Shown here one piece after another: positions 22,443 to 34,807 of a DNA stretch of 64,000 nt. This DNA comes from Avena insularis. Lineage: Eukaryota; Streptophyta; Magnoliopsida; Poales; Poaceae. Location: positions 176,610,927-176,674,926 of the forward strand of contig CM042691.1 in assembly GCA_023614405.1 (NCBI GenBank), given 5' to 3'. The position numbers and the translations under genes were made by a program. The notes under the pieces were generated by a model, which was not told the origin of the DNA, made no database searches, and saw only the letters and a list, made by a program, of their open reading frames with translations. Each line of letters opens with the position of its first letter. The stretch's first letter is position 1.

Positions 22443-23440
22443 GGGAAGCGCTACGCGTGCCCCGGCATAACTTCCCGATCCCGGATCCTCTGGCCGCCAT
22501 GAGTCCAAGAAAAAACAGCCCTAAATCCCGTTTTTGCTATAGATCATTCATTTTTGATATAAAATAATCTGCTTTTGCTACATGTAGTAAAAAAGTTTAT
22601 CTATAAGATAAAAATAAAAAGACAAATCTCGCCAGAGATCTTGCCTAAGTTTTGCCAGAGACAATGTAGCAAAAAACTGTACAATGTACCAAACCTGACT
22701 TTGCCGATGATATCACCAGAGATTTTCGCCAGAGACCGGGTAGCCAACTTTACGCCATTGTAGCAAAATCACAAAACGTATGTAGCAAAATAAAATGTCC
22801 TACTATAGAAAATCAAAAATAAAATATTTTAATATAAAAAATCCGACCTCGTTGAAGACCTCGCCCAAGAACTCGTCGGAGATCTTGTAGCAAACCATAT
22901 ATACTATGATAGCAAAGCAAATCGACACTACGACATCACCAGAAGTCTAATAGCTCCACTGTTGGCCACATGTAGCAAAATTAAAGTTCGCTTGTAGCAC
23001 CGCCCAGACCGCATGTAGAAAAACCCGACAGCATGACAAAAACACGCATGTAGAAAAACTCGCCACCTCTGTCCTCTGGTAGCATATCCCGGCGGCGTCA
23101 ATGGAGAGATGGAGGAAAACGTCTGGCGCGATCTAGGCGACTGGCAAGAGGTGGGAGATGGGCAGAGAATCTGGGGCCGCGCGTGGTGGTGAATCTGAGG
23201 TGGATCCAGGACACTCGCCAACGGGATCGGGTAGCACTCTGGCGAGAGGAACAACGAGGATGGGGGAGGCGGCGGTGTAAGAAGCCTACTCCGGCGAGGG
23301 TGAGGCGCATGGCTTGGAGCGTGGCTGCGGGGGCGTTGGGGCTAGGCGCGAGGGCACGACGGCGCAAGTGTGGGCGTGCGAGCGAGAAATCGACCCGGGG
23401 GATCGAATCGTTGTATCCCCGCAGTAACAGTATCATTTCC
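22443..23440 (+). repeat. Family B repeat, copy B (complete)
   Basis: About 1 kb. The left part has the edge 'CTCTGGCCGCCATG', then 'AAATCCCG' and multiple 'TTGCTACATGTAG' and 'TGTAGCAAAA' words with 'CTCGCCAGAGATC' words. The right part is GC-rich and ends 'CAGTAACAGTATCATTTCCC'. The organisation matches B' directly downstream and B'' at 8458-9545 inverted. There is no transposase. Class unknown (non-autonomous DNA transposon suspected). Confidence 0.75.
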
Positions 23441-23959
23441 CCCGGGGGATAACTCCCCCTAACCCCCCGGTGCTCTGGCCGCCATGTGTCCCAAAAAAAT
23501 ACCCTTAATCCCGCTTTTGTTACAAATCACTTATTTTGTTATAAAATATCCCGCTTTTGCTACATGTAGCAAAAAAGGTTCGTCCATGAGACGAAAATAA
23601 AAAAACACAAATCTCGTCGGAGTTTCACCGGAGACTATGTAGCAAAAAAATTGCACTAATGTAGCAAACCCGACTTCGACGATGACATCACCGGAGACTT
23701 TCGTCGAAATACCTCGTCGGAGACCGCGTAGCAAAAACTTTATGCCATTATAGAAAAATCACAAAATGTATGTTGCAAAATAAAATGTCCTACTATAGAA
23801 AATCAGACCTCGTCGGAGACCTCGCCGGATATCTCGTCGGAGATCTTGTAGCAAAGCATATATACTATTGTAGAAAAACAAGAAACCCTTTGTAGCAAAA
23901 CAATTATAGCAAAAATCGACACTATGCATAGCACGACCGAAAGTCTCATACTTCCACCA

Positions 23960-23964
23960 CTGGA
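23960..23964 (+). repeat. Target site duplication ctgga (left) of the copia solo LTR
   Basis: Matches ctgga at 45,267-45,271. It directly precedes the TG start of the copia LTR. Confidence 0.88.
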
Positions 23965-24393
23965 TGTTGGAGATATGCCCAAAAGGCAATAATAAAATGG
24001 TTATTATTATATCTTTGTGTTTATGATAAATGTTTTCATAACATGCTACAATTTTATTAACCGAAAACATTAATACTTGTGTTTTGTAAATATAAAAGAG
24101 TCACTAATAAGCCTCCTGTTAAACTATCTTGTTGATTAATAGATGATAATGGTTTCTTGATCATGGAAATTAGATATTATTACTAACAAGATCATGTTAT
24201 TAGGAGAATGATGTGATGGACACACTCCTATAGTTAGCATAGCATAAGATCAAGTCAATTAGAGTTCGTTTGCTATAAACTTTCAAATACATAGTAACCT
24301 AATCCTTTGACCATGAGATCATGTTAATCACCATCACCAGATGGATGCTTTGATGACAACAAACACGACTTCCGTAACTGGGTGGTTATAAAG

Positions 24394-24398
24394 GTGGC
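24394..24398 (+). repeat. Target site duplication gtggc (left) of the nested gypsy element
   Basis: Matches gtggc at 43,893-43,897. It directly precedes the TGATGAGG start of the gypsy 5' LTR. Confidence 0.85.
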
Positions 24399-25367
24399 TG
24401 ATGAGGATATCCCTACAATTACACCTACCCAACTACTACTGAAGATGTTCCAGTTGCTGCAAAGAAGGTTCAGTCCAATGAGATTAGAATTGGACCTATT
24501 ACAAGAGCTCGTTCTAAGCTACTAGAACAACAGGTGGATTTGTTTCTTAATGAGCCTGATATTTTAATTAATGAGAACTTTATACTTCCTAAGTCATTGT
24601 GCTATGTATGATCAAGTATATTGGAGAAGAAGGCGTTGCACGGAGCGAGGAGCTGAAGCACATGGAGCACAACATGATGATCGCCCAAGGATGCGCGAGG
24701 GAGGAGCGGGAGAAAGGTGCGAGGGAAGATCATCAAGACAAGGGCAAAAACATCTGTGAAGACCGGAGTTTCCGGCCCACTAGAGAAGCCCTGAGGTGTG
24801 GATGTCATGTGTCCTACATCGGACACTACCCGGACACCACCCAGAAACTTCAAACTTTCCGGCTGGACCGAACTGTCCGGCCCATACGGACCAGAGTGTC
24901 CGCCCCACCGGACAGTCTGGCTCATATGAACCGGAGTGTCCGCCCCGACATAGACCTGGTCCGAGTCGGTTGTATCGGTTTGAGTCGTTTGCGTGTTAGT
25001 TTCGGTTTCTGTCCGTCCCAGCCGCCCTTATAAGCCCTGGGACGTCCCTATAGTTAGGGTTAGACCATGTTAAAACTATTTTGGAGTTGTTTCTTATCAA
25101 GTACCTCTAGAATTACCCTGTGATCGAATTCTCTACTACAATTGAGTGTGATCTGTTGTTCCATTGGGAATTAGTAGATTGCAAACTACCGTTCGTGGTC
25201 GGCTACGTGCACAAGAGTGTGGTGTTATGAATATCCCATAGGTTTCGAGAGCTATTGGATTGGTATCAGGGTTCGAGTGCGAGAGTTCATAGCTACAGGC
25301 TAGTTATCTATCACCCACCATCATCATCGACAAGTGCTTGATGAGAAGATCGGTCCACCCCATATCA
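24399..25367 (+). repeat. 5' LTR of the chromovirus-like gypsy element
   Basis: About 969 bp, TGATGAGG..CATATCA. The first 200 bp still encode the pol C-terminus (GPITRARSKLLEQQ) because the element's reading frame runs into the LTR. A TATA-like TTATAAG lies at 25,028. The region 24,760-24,960 is dense in CCGGACNNNCCGG-type words (for example 'CCGGAGTGTCCGCCCC'). Confidence 0.85.
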
Positions 25368-25370
25368 TCT

Positions 25371-25386
25371 TGGTATCATATTTCCT
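25371..25386 (+). other. Primer-binding site region of the gypsy element
   Basis: TGGTATCATATTTCCT starts 3 bp after the LTR end. The first eight bases match the complement of the 3' end of initiator tRNA-Met (TGGTATCA); the rest diverges. Confidence 0.55.
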
Positions 25387-26411
25387 TGTTTACTCAGTGA
25401 GCATCCACAAATCCATCCATAGATTAGTTTATTTTCAGTCCTATACAGAAAAAGCCATACAAAATGATTTCCCTAGCCTAGATTGCATCGTTTTTCAAAT
25501 TTTAGTTGCTGGTCGTGTCTTCTCGTAGATCCGATCTACAGATTTTTCACGTAGGAGTCTAGTTTTCGTTTGTGTTTAAGTTTAGGATTTGTTCTTGTTC
25601 TTCTGTCGAGTCCACCATCACCGTTTTCCGTAAGTTTCCATCTATTTTTCCGAGTCCACATAGCGTACCTTTGTTTTCATACCGTAGACACAGCCTATCT
25701 ACAGCATCCGTGCCTAGAAACGTACCCACGAGACTATATGCTTTGCTCCGACAGGCTGCTCATTAGGGTTTGAAGTGCAGAAATTTTCGACACGCGAAAA
25801 TCGGACTATCCGGCCCACATCGCCCGGACTATCCGGCGCAAGCGGAGTATCCGACCGACACCAACCGGACTATCCGGCCAGTTTGTTCAGAAGTTGCTGC
25901 ATCGTTTTGCATTTGAGTTATATAGTTGAAAAAAATAGAAAGGGAAAAGATATTCAGTATAAAAAAGAGAAAAAGAGATATCATAGTGTGCATTATTGGA
26001 GGCCTAGTTGATCATAGAAGTTGTTGATTGAGCAATCTTGTGTCTGTTTATTTGAGCTATTACTAGCGTCTCTCTTGTGCATTCCAATATTCATGTTCAT
26101 AAGTTGCTTTGCCACGCTTATCTCCACCGTGTGTGTTTCTTGGGTTATCATAACGATCAACACTAGGACTTGTTTGCGGTGTAGTTCGGATTCCAGACCT
26201 ACAGCTCCACCATAAATAACCTGTGTGCCCTGTGATCGTTCTCCATACCCTTGATATTCACTTCATTACATCAGTGCATTAGTTGTTTGATTTCGAATTG
26301 GTAAAGCACATCTATTCACTTTGGAACGGTAAGATCTGCTTTCTTGTCAGTTGGAGTGAGTTGGGTGTGTTCCACCATATCGATTTTTCTTTTTTCACTA
26401 ATCTTCTAATC
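25387..26411 (+). other. 5' leader of the gypsy element
   Basis: About 1 kb of non-coding leader between the primer site and the gag ATG. A block at 25,798-25,885 repeats 'CGGACTATCCGG' four times with variations, echoing the CCGG-rich words of the LTR. No gene. Confidence 0.65.
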
Positions 26412-26444
26412 ATGTGTACTAGTGATGATGTTGTGTCACAAAAA

Positions 26445-28087
26445 TGAAGGGAATATGCCCTGAGAGGCAATAATAAAGTGGTTATTATGGGTATTCCAAG
26501 TATATGATAGATGTTTATTTTGCATGCTATAATTGTATTAATACGGAAACGTTAATACATGTGTGTTTAATAAACAAACAGAAAGTTCCTAGTTATGCCT
26601 CTCTTATAAACTAGCTTGTTGATTAACAAGATGATCAAGGTTTCCTGATCATGGACATTGGATGTTGTTAATAACGAGGTCACAACATTATTGAAATGGT
26701 GTGATGAACATTCATCTGAAGTATAGCATTACGATCAAAGTTATTGAGTTTATATTGCTATAACAACTTATGAAGTATCCTAATCCTTAGACCATGAGAT
26801 CATGTCAATCACTAACACCGGAAGAGTTTCTTGATAACATCAAACATCACACCATAACTAGGTGATTATAAATAAGGGTTCAGAACTACTAAAGTGTTAT
26901 GTTGAGGCCCATGGATCAAGAGTGGAATTTGTTGATCCCAATGACGGATAGATATGCTCTGGGCCCTCTCGGTGATATCACATTGGTTAGCTTGCAAGCA
27001 AGTGATTTGATCACTAGAATGTTATATCATAGGAACAAGAAAAGAGTACATGTCAGTAATGAGATCAAACTAGGTATGGAGATACCGATGATCGAATCTC
27101 GGACATGTAATATATCGCGAGACAAAGGGATTAAGTTTCTAGCGTAAAAGGTTCTCACAATCACAAGAAATCATTGTTGAATGTGTGGGAGTCAGTATGG
27201 ATCTCTAGGTCCCGCTTCTGATTATTGATCTGAGAGGGGTCTCGATCATGTCCGCATTATTGGCGAACCGTAGGGTGACACACTTAAGAGACACCGACAC
27301 CATTTGGAACAAATAGTTTCATGCTAAAAACATTAACAAAGCACATGAATTTATTTCACTAGACACCGAAACTGTTTTTGGGTGAAATTGCTGAAAGTGT
27401 TTATGCATATGAAATGAAATACTAGCAAGGTATTATATGTGCATGTTTGTCATTAAGGTAATTGAAAAAATTCTGAATAAATAAAAGGATTTTTATTAAA
27501 AGAGAGATTGCATTAAATTTGGTGGAAATTTAATGTGAATTTTGAGTGGAGAAATGAAGGGCCAATTTTGTGAGTGGAGCTTCCACCCACATAAATGGAG
27601 GAGGGGAGGGGGAAGCCCCCATGCGCCGGCCACCCCCTTGGGGTGCCCCCTCCCTCCTATATAAAGCCCCCTCTCCCTCTCTCTCACTCACACCTCCTCG
27701 TGAAGGTTCTCTCTCCCCCTCTAGTTTATCCCCCATGGTCTCGGACTAGCGAGATACACATTCCCGGATGACTTTTTGGAAAGAAAGAGTTGTTGCTTCC
27801 GCTGCATCGCTGGAGCGAGGAGGCGGAGGTTGCTCGGTGGCTTGGACGTGTGTGCGAGCACGGATGCACCGCTGATTTGCGGCGCTAGGACTTCCTCTCG
27901 ATCTTGAGATCAGTAAGCGTTCTTCTACATCATCCACGAGTACAACCTTGTTAATCTTTGTCGGACTTCAAGGGCATGTTCTCTATGGATGTATATCCAC
28001 TTGTTGCTTGTATCTAGTAGATAGATCTTGGTACATAGTTGTTCCCATCGTGGGAATTTTTTTGTTTTCTATGCTGCGAACCCTACA
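26445..28087 (+). repeat. 5' LTR of the copia element
   Basis: TGAAGGGAATATGCCC..GCGAACCCTACA. Likely TATA box TATATAAAG at 27,658-27,666, followed by a CT-rich leader. An open frame of 82 codons at 26,899 recurs in the related LTR at 53,261 but is simply LTR sequence. Confidence 0.93.
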
Positions 28088-28088
28088 A

Positions 28089-28104
28089 TGGTATCAGAGC
28101 CGGA
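28089..28104 (+). other. Primer-binding site, initiator tRNA-Met
   Basis: TGGTATCAGAGCCGGA begins one base after the LTR end and matches the complement of the initiator tRNA-Met 3' end (TGGTATCAGAGC), the usual primer for plant copia elements. Confidence 0.92.
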
Positions 28105-29142
28105 TCTATGTGTAGATGCTTTGCACGGGTAGTAAACATATGTATATGTGGGCGATGATGATCATGTTATTGCTTCTTAGTTGTACTTTGGATATTGGTG
28201 GCATAGTGGTATGAAGCGGCCCGGACAAACTTTACATGTCCTCGCACATGAGACCTGTTCCATGCTTGACATGCAACTAGTTTTGCATAAGTGGCTAGCG
28301 GGCGTATGTCCATCCTACTATAGTCAATATCTAATTTGCAACTAGTTATCAATAATTTGGTTATCCTCGTTCTGGTTCATGTTCGTAGGTGAGAATGGTT
28401 CTATCTTCAAAAGCCCTAAGCCACGTAAAACTTGCAATGGATAAATTAGAGGCGTCTAGTTTAGATTGTTGCTGGGCTAGTGTTATGATATGGTGATGTT
28501 GTAAGTAGAAGTATGAGATGATACTCTTACAACACACATAACATGTAATTTCCATAGACCTTGGCCTTACACATAGAGGTATGATAGTGAACATACCACG
28601 GTGCACATGATGGAGATCATATGCGGGAACCATATCATTTCACTTATAAACATGTGATGTTTGATTGCATCTTATATTGATTGTTTGGCGTTTTATTAGC
28701 ATAATAAGATGATCCCTCATTTAGATATCAAGATAAAAATGTGTTCTCCCTTAAGTATGCACCGATTATGTTTTGTAGCTCCAAGACATCACGTGATGAT
28801 CGGGTGTTCTTGGATCCACGATCATATTTCGGGTGTAAGACAGTTTACACACGTGAGTACTAAGGTTCTTACTTGGCGAGCCTAGAATGTGCATACATGG
28901 CCTCGGAACACAGACCAAAAGCTTAAGCATGAGTTAGATGAAAGATATGATGCCCATATGGATGCTCTCGTCTGAAGCTACACCGACTCACGTGATGATC
29001 GGACTTGGTGTAGTGGATGGTTCATGTAATCACCAAAAAGGCATGAGGGATGTCGTTTTTGAGTGGGAGTTCATTCTTAATTTGGATTAGTTGAACTCAA
29101 TCTATCATAAACTTAGTCTAAACTTTACAAATTATGTTGTAG
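28105..29142 (+). other. Untranslated leader of the copia element
   Basis: About 1 kb between the primer site and gag ATG, closely matched at 54,478-55,516 in the second copy. It contains 'CACGTGATGATCGG' twice. No coding potential. Confidence 0.85.
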
Positions 29143-29990
29143 ATGGCACCACCTGCTTTTAATTTCAATGTGTTCATGGAGAAAGAGAAACTTGCAACGA
29201 ACGATAGCAACTTTACCGAATGGGCCATGAATTTGAGGATTCTCCTCTCTGCTGCACAAAAGCAATATGTGCTAGAAGCGCCACTAAGCCCTCCACCACT
29301 TGATGATGCCCCTGACAAGGAAAAGAACGTCTATCAGACTCGTCAGGAGGACCACAACTTAGTTCATTGCAGCATATTGTATGGGTTAGAGACAGAACTT
29401 TAAAAGCATTTTGAAAACGGCAATGACTTTGATACAATGGGTGAGTTGAAAATGATTTTTGACACCCATGCTGTTATAGAGAGTTATAATGCTTCAGAGA
29501 AGTTCTTTAGCTGCATGATGGAAGAGAACATCTCCGTAAGTGAGCATGTACTCAAGATGTCGGGTTACGCTGATAAGCTTGTGTCCTTGGGAATAACGAT
29601 TCCCATTGACTTAGGAATACATCGTGTTATCCATTCTCTGCCACCTAGCTATAAGAGATTCGTGATGAACTATAACATGCAAGGCATGAAGAAGTTTCTC
29701 CCCGAGCTTCTGTCAATGCTTAAAACTGCAGAAGTGGAGATCAAGAAGGAACATCAAGTGTTGATGATCAATAATACCACCAGTTTCAAGAAAGACAGAA
29801 AGGGTAAACATAAGGGAAAGAAGGGTGGCAAGCCGGTTGTCGTACCTGAAAAGAAATCCTGAGTTGGCCCTAAGTCTAATACTGAGTGCTATTATTGCAA
29901 GGGGACTGGCCACTCGAAGCGCAACTGCCCCAAGTATTTGGCAGACAAGAAGGCCGTCAAGTCAAATAAAGGTATATTCGATATACATAT
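29143..29990 (+). pseudogene. Copia gag with zinc knuckle
   Basis: The start ATG at 29,143 follows the leader. The UBN2-type copia Gag is recognisable: FTEWAMNLRILLS, then a central helical region (YNASEKFFSCMMEEN, then YADKLVSLGI, LPPSYKRFVMNYN). A basic tail (KGKHKGKKGGK) leads to the CCHC knuckle at about 29,887 (CYYCKGTGHSKRNC, intact spacing). Stops at 29,401 and 29,860 interrupt it. Gag would form the particle shell and bind element RNA. Confidence 0.88.
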
Positions 29991-31400
29991 TATTGATGTG
30001 TATTTGACTAGTACTCACAGTATCACCTAGGTATTCGATACCGGTTCAGTTGCTAATATTTGTAACTTGAATCAGGGGTTGCGAAACAAACGACCGCTAG
30101 CAAGGGGTGAGGTCAAGATGCGTGTCGGCAACGGATCAAGCGTTGCTGTGATCGCCTTCGGAATGCTACCTCTCCACTCACCATTGATATTAGTTATAAA
30201 CTTGAATAATTGATATATGGTGCCAGCACTGAGCATGAACATTGTATCCGGATCATGTTTGATGCGCAGTGGTTATTCATTTAAATCCGAAAACAATGGT
30301 TGTTCGATTTATATGAATAATATCTTTTATGGTCATGCACCAATGATGAAGGGTTTATTTCTATTGGATCTCGATAATAGTGTTATACATATTCATAATG
30401 TTGATGCTAAAAGGATTAAACTTAATGATGATATATCCGCATATATGTGGCACTGCCGTCTAGGTCATATTGGCGTTAAACGCATGAAGAAGCTCCATTC
30501 AGATGGACTTTTGGAATCACTTGATTTCGAATCATTTGATACATGTGAGTCATGCCTTATGGGCAAGATGACTAGAACACCGTTTTTCGGTTCAATGGAA
30601 CGGGCGACAGATTTATTGGAAATCATACACTCTGACAGGTGTGGTCCAATGAGTGTGTCAGCGCGATGTGATATCGTTATTTTGTTATTTTCACGGATGA
30701 TTTGAGTAGATACGGTTATATCTACTTGATGAAAAACAAGTCTGAAACCTTTGAGAAATTCAAGGAATTTCGGAATGAAGTGGAAAATCATCGTAATAGA
30801 AAGATCAAGTTTCTAAGGTCTGACCGTGGAGGTGAGTATCTAAGTTACGAGTTTAGCACACATATGAATGAGTGTGGAATAGTTTCACAACTCACACCTG
30901 CCGGAACACCATAGCGAAATGGTGTGTCGGAACATTGTAATCATACTTTACTAGATATGGTTCGATCTATGATGTCTCTGACAGACTTTCCACTGTCATT
31001 TTGGGGTTATGCACTAGAAAATGTTGCATTCACTTTAAATCGGGAACCATCTAAATCCATTGAAAAGACACCGTATGAATTGTGGTTTGGAAACAAACCT
31101 AAGCTGTCATTTCTTAAAGTTTGGGGATGCGATGTTTATGTGAAGAAACTTCAACCAGATAAACTCGAACCCAAAGCGGAAAAATGTGTCTTCATAGGAT
31201 ACCCTAAGGAAACTATTGGGTATTCCTTCTATCACAGATCCGAGGGAAAGGTTTTTGTTGCCAAGAATGGATCCTTTCTAGAGAAAGAGTTTCTCGTGAA
31301 AGGTTTCTATAGTCGGAAGGTAGAACTCGAACAGGTTGTAGAACCTTCTCTTCATAATATCACGAGTAGCGTAGCACCGGAAGTCATTCCGTAGTTGACT
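29991..31400 (+). pseudogene. Copia protease and integrase
   Basis: The protease motif VFDTGSVANIC lies at about 30,031, right after a stop. The GAG-pre-integrase/zinc region is at 30,440-30,590 (MWHCRLGHIGVKRM, CESCLMGKMTRTPF, the HHCC pattern). The core reads IIHSDRCGPM, then after a frameshift near 30,690 KFLRSDRGGEYLSYEF (Asp), then a stop replacing a Gln codon, then NGVSEHCNHTLLDMVRSMMS (catalytic Glu). It ends in the VFIGYPKETIGYSFY region. The order protease-integrase-RT confirms Ty1/copia. Confidence 0.9.
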
Positions 31401-32528
31401 TCACCAAATGAAGAGGGAACTAATGATAACAATCATGAAGCTCCAAAAGAGAATACTACCGAACCTCGTAGGTCTAGCAGGACGCATGCAGCTCCCGAGC
31501 TGTACGGAAATCCTGTTATGAATTTCACGGTCGATGAAATTGATGACCTTGTGATGTATGAATAAGCGATGATGAGCCCGGATTCCAACAAATGGCTAGA
31601 ATCCATTAAATCCGAGATGGAATCCATGTATGAAAACCAGGTTTGGACCTTGGTAGACTTACCTTAGGACCGAAAGGTCGTGGAGAATAAATGGATTTTC
31701 AAAAGGAAAACTAATGCTGATGATAATATAACCGTCTATAAAGCTCGACTTGTCGCAAAATGGTTTCGAAAAATTCAAGGAGTTGAATATGATGAGACAT
31801 TCTCTCCCGTAGCGATGCTAAAGTCAGTTAGGATTCTGTTAGTAATTGTTGCATATTTCGACTATGATATATGGCAGATGGATGTTAAAACTGCATTCCT
31901 CAATGGAAACATTGAAGAACAGTTGTATATGGTACAACCAAAGGGTTTTGTCGATCCTAAGGATGCTGACAAGGTATGCAAGCTTCAGCGATCCATCTAT
32001 GGACTGAAGCAAGCATCCCGGAGTTGGAATCTCTGCTTTGATGAGGTGATCAAAGAGTTTGGATTTATCCAAACTTATGTAGAGGCTTGTATTTACAAGA
32101 AAGTGAGTGTGAGGAATGTGGCATTTATGCTATTATATGTGGATGACATATTATTGATCGAAAATGATATATATATTTTAAACAGTATTAAAAGTTATCT
32201 AAACAGCAAATTTTCAACGAAGGACCTAGGTGAAGCGTCATACATATTAGGCATAAAGATCTATAGGGATCGATCTAGGCGCCTAATAGGGCTATCACAA
32301 AGTACATACCTTTATAAGATTTTAAAGAAGTTTAAAATGGACGGAAGTAAGAAAGGGTTCTTACCTATGTTGCAAGGCAAGACATTGAGTAAGACTCAAA
32401 GTCCGGCTACGGCGGAAGAAAGAGAGATAATGGACAAAGTCCCCTATGCTTCAGCTATAGGCTCTATAATGTACGCCATGCTATGTACAAGACTGGATGT
32501 GGCACATGCTATTAGTTTAACTAGTTGA
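31401..32528 (+). pseudogene. Copia reverse transcriptase
   Basis: From the SRRTHA-like RSSRTHAAPEL region through WLESIKSEMESM. The RT motifs are WIFKRKTNADDNI, YKARLVAKWF, DETFSPVAMLKSVRILL, WQMDVKTAFLNGNIEEQLYM, YGLKQASRSWN and YVDDILLIEND (catalytic pair intact). Stops at about 31,393, 31,563, 31,666 and 32,526 break the frame, and several lie in codons where relatives have Gln or Arg (C-to-T type changes). Confidence 0.92.
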
Positions 32529-33119
32529 TACCAATATGATCCAGGATCGGAACACTGGATAGTGGTCAAGAATATCCTTAAGTACTTACGAAGAACTAAG
32601 GATATGTTTCTCGTGTACGGAGGTGAAGAAGAGCTCGTCGCTAAGTGCTATGTCGATGCTAGCATTGACACTGATCTGGATGACTCTATGTCTCAATCCG
32701 AATACGTATTTCTTATGAATGGTGGAGCGGTTAGTTGGAGGAGTTCCAAACAACCCGTGGTGGCGGGATCAATAACGGAGGCCGAATATGTTGCTGCATC
32801 GGAAGCGGCTCAGGAAGCAGTTTGGATGAAGGAATTCATAACCGAACTAGGTGTGGTTACGAGCGCGTTGGACCCAATGGTGATCTATTGTGACAAAAAT
32901 GGTGCCATAGCCAATGCAAAAGAACCAAGGTCTCACAAGAATTCCAAGCATATTAAGCGCCGGTTTCACTCCATCTGCGAGCATGTCAAGGATGGAGATA
33001 TAAAGTTTTGTAAAGTACACACGGATCTCAATGTAGCAGATCCATTGACTAAAACTCTCCCTAGAGCAAAACATGATCAACACCAGAACTCCATGGGTGT
33101 TAGATTTATCACTATGTAA
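32529..33119 (+). pseudogene. Copia RNase H
   Basis: A 185-residue frame contains ILKYLRRTKDMFLVYGG, CYVDASIDTDLDDS (Asp), VSWRSSKQPVVAGSITEAEY (Glu), YCDKNGAIANAKEP (Asp), NSKHIKRRFHSI and the C-terminal VADPLTKTLPRAK. It is typical for copia and follows RT after one stop. The ORF ends about 30 bp before the 3' LTR. Confidence 0.92.
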
Positions 33120-33138
33120 CTATATTATTGTCTCTAGT

Positions 33139-33151
33139 GCAAGTGGGAGAC
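33139..33151 (+). other. Polypurine tract of the copia element
   Basis: GCAAGTGGGAGAC directly precedes the TG of the 3' LTR, the typical copia plus-strand primer tract (AAGTGGGAGA). Confidence 0.85.
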
Positions 33152-34807
33152 TGAAGGGAATATGCCCTGAGAGGCAATAATAAATTGGTTATCATGTGTA
33201 TTCCAAGTATATGATAGATGTTTATTTTTGCATGCTATAATTGTATTAATACGGAAACATTAATACATGTGTGTTTAATAAACAAACATAAAGTTCCTAG
33301 TTATGCCTCTCTTATAAACTAGCTCATTGATAAACAAGATGATCAAGGTTTCCTCATCATGGACATTGGATGTTGTTAATAACGAGGTCACAACATTATT
33401 GGAATGGTGTGATGAACATTCATCTGAAGTATAGCATTATGATCGAAGTCATTGAGTTTATATTGATATAACATCATACGAAGTAATCCTAATCCTTAGA
33501 CCATGAGATCATGTCAATTACTAACACTAGAAGAGTATCTTTATAACATGAAACGTCACACCATAACATGGTGATTATAAAGATGGGTCTAGTGCTACTA
33601 AAGTGTTATGTTGAGGCCCATGGATCAAGAGTGGAATTTGTTCATCCTGATGATGGATAGATATACTCTGGGCCCTCTCGGTGATATTACATTGATTAGC
33701 TTGCAAGCAAGTGATTTGATCACTTGAATGTTATATCACAGGAACGAGAAAAGAGTACATGTCAGTAACGAGATAAAAATAGGTATAGAGATACCGATGA
33801 TCTAACCTCGGACATGTAATATATCGCGAGACAAAGGGATTAAGATTCTAGTGTAAAAGGTTCTCACGATCACAAGAAAGTCATCGTTGAATGTGTGGGA
33901 GTCAGTATGGATCTCCAGGTCTCGCTTCTGATTATTGATCTGAGAGGGCTCTCGATCATGTCTGCATTATTCCCGAACTGTAGGGTGACACACTTAAGAG
34001 ACATCGACATCCATTTGGAGCAAAAGTTTCATGCCGGAAAGAATAACAAGCGCGGGAATTTATTTCACTAGATACCGAATCAAGTTTTCGGGTGAAATTG
34101 CAGAAAGTGTTTTTGCATGTGAAATGAAATACTAGCAAGGGTTTATATGTGAATGTTTGTAATTAAGGTAATTGACAAAATTCTGAATAAATTAAAGGAG
34201 TTTTTTTAAAGAGAGATTGCATTAAATTTGGTGGAAATTTAATGTGAATTTTGAGTGGGATTTTGAGTGGAGGGAATAAAGGGAGAATTTTGTGAGTGGA
34301 GCTTCCACCCACATGAATGGAGGAGGGGAGGGGCAGCCCCCATGCGCCGGCCACACCCTTGGGGTTCCCCCTCCCTCCTATATAAATCCCCCCTCTCCCT
34401 CTTCTCACTCACACCTCCTCGTGAAGGATCTCTCTCCCCCTCTAGTTTATCCCCCATGGTATCGGACTAGCGAGATACATGTTCCCGGTGGCTTTTCGGC
34501 AAGAAAGATTTGTTGCTTCCGCTGCATCGCTGGAGTGAGGAGGCGGAGGTTGCTCGGTGGCTCGGATGTGTGTGCGAGCACGGATGCGTCGCTGATTTGT
34601 GGCGCTAGGACTTCCTCTCGATCTTGAGATCGGCAAGGGTCCGTCTACATCGTCCACGACTACAACCTCGTTAAGCTTTGTCGGTCTTCAAGGGTATGTT
34701 CTCTACGGATGTATATCCTCCCGTTGCTTGTATCTAGTAGATAGATATTGGTACATAGTTGTTCCCATCGTAGGAAATTTTTTGTTTTCTATGCTGCAAA
34801 CCCTACA
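33152..34807 (+). repeat. 3' LTR of the copia element
   Basis: 1,656 bp, TGAAGGGAATATGCCC..GCAAACCCTACA. TATA box TATATAAAT at 34,379-34,387. It is followed by the resumption of gypsy gag. Confidence 0.93.

Larger units (their letters stand above)
26445..34807 (+). mobile_element. Ty1/copia retrotransposon (Angela/Tork-like), near full length, decayed
   Basis: 8.36 kb with two LTRs (1,643 and 1,656 bp, about 5% different over the first 345 bp), a tRNA-Met primer site, gag, protease, integrase, RT and RNase H in copia order, and a polypurine tract. It sits in the gag start of the gypsy element; the flanking five bases are aaaaa and agaaa, an imperfect duplication. About nine in-frame stops and one frameshift destroy the polyprotein. 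A second copy of the same family lies at 52,806-55,776. Confidence 0.93.

Noticed and set aside
24599..25033. 144-codon frame after the pol tail in the gypsy LTR
   Set aside because: Part of the LTR. It includes the pol tail region and CCGG-rich words, not a separate gene.
28089..28104. tRNA-like sequence
   Set aside because: It is the retrotransposon primer-binding site, complementary to the tRNA 3' end. No tRNA gene structure surrounds it.
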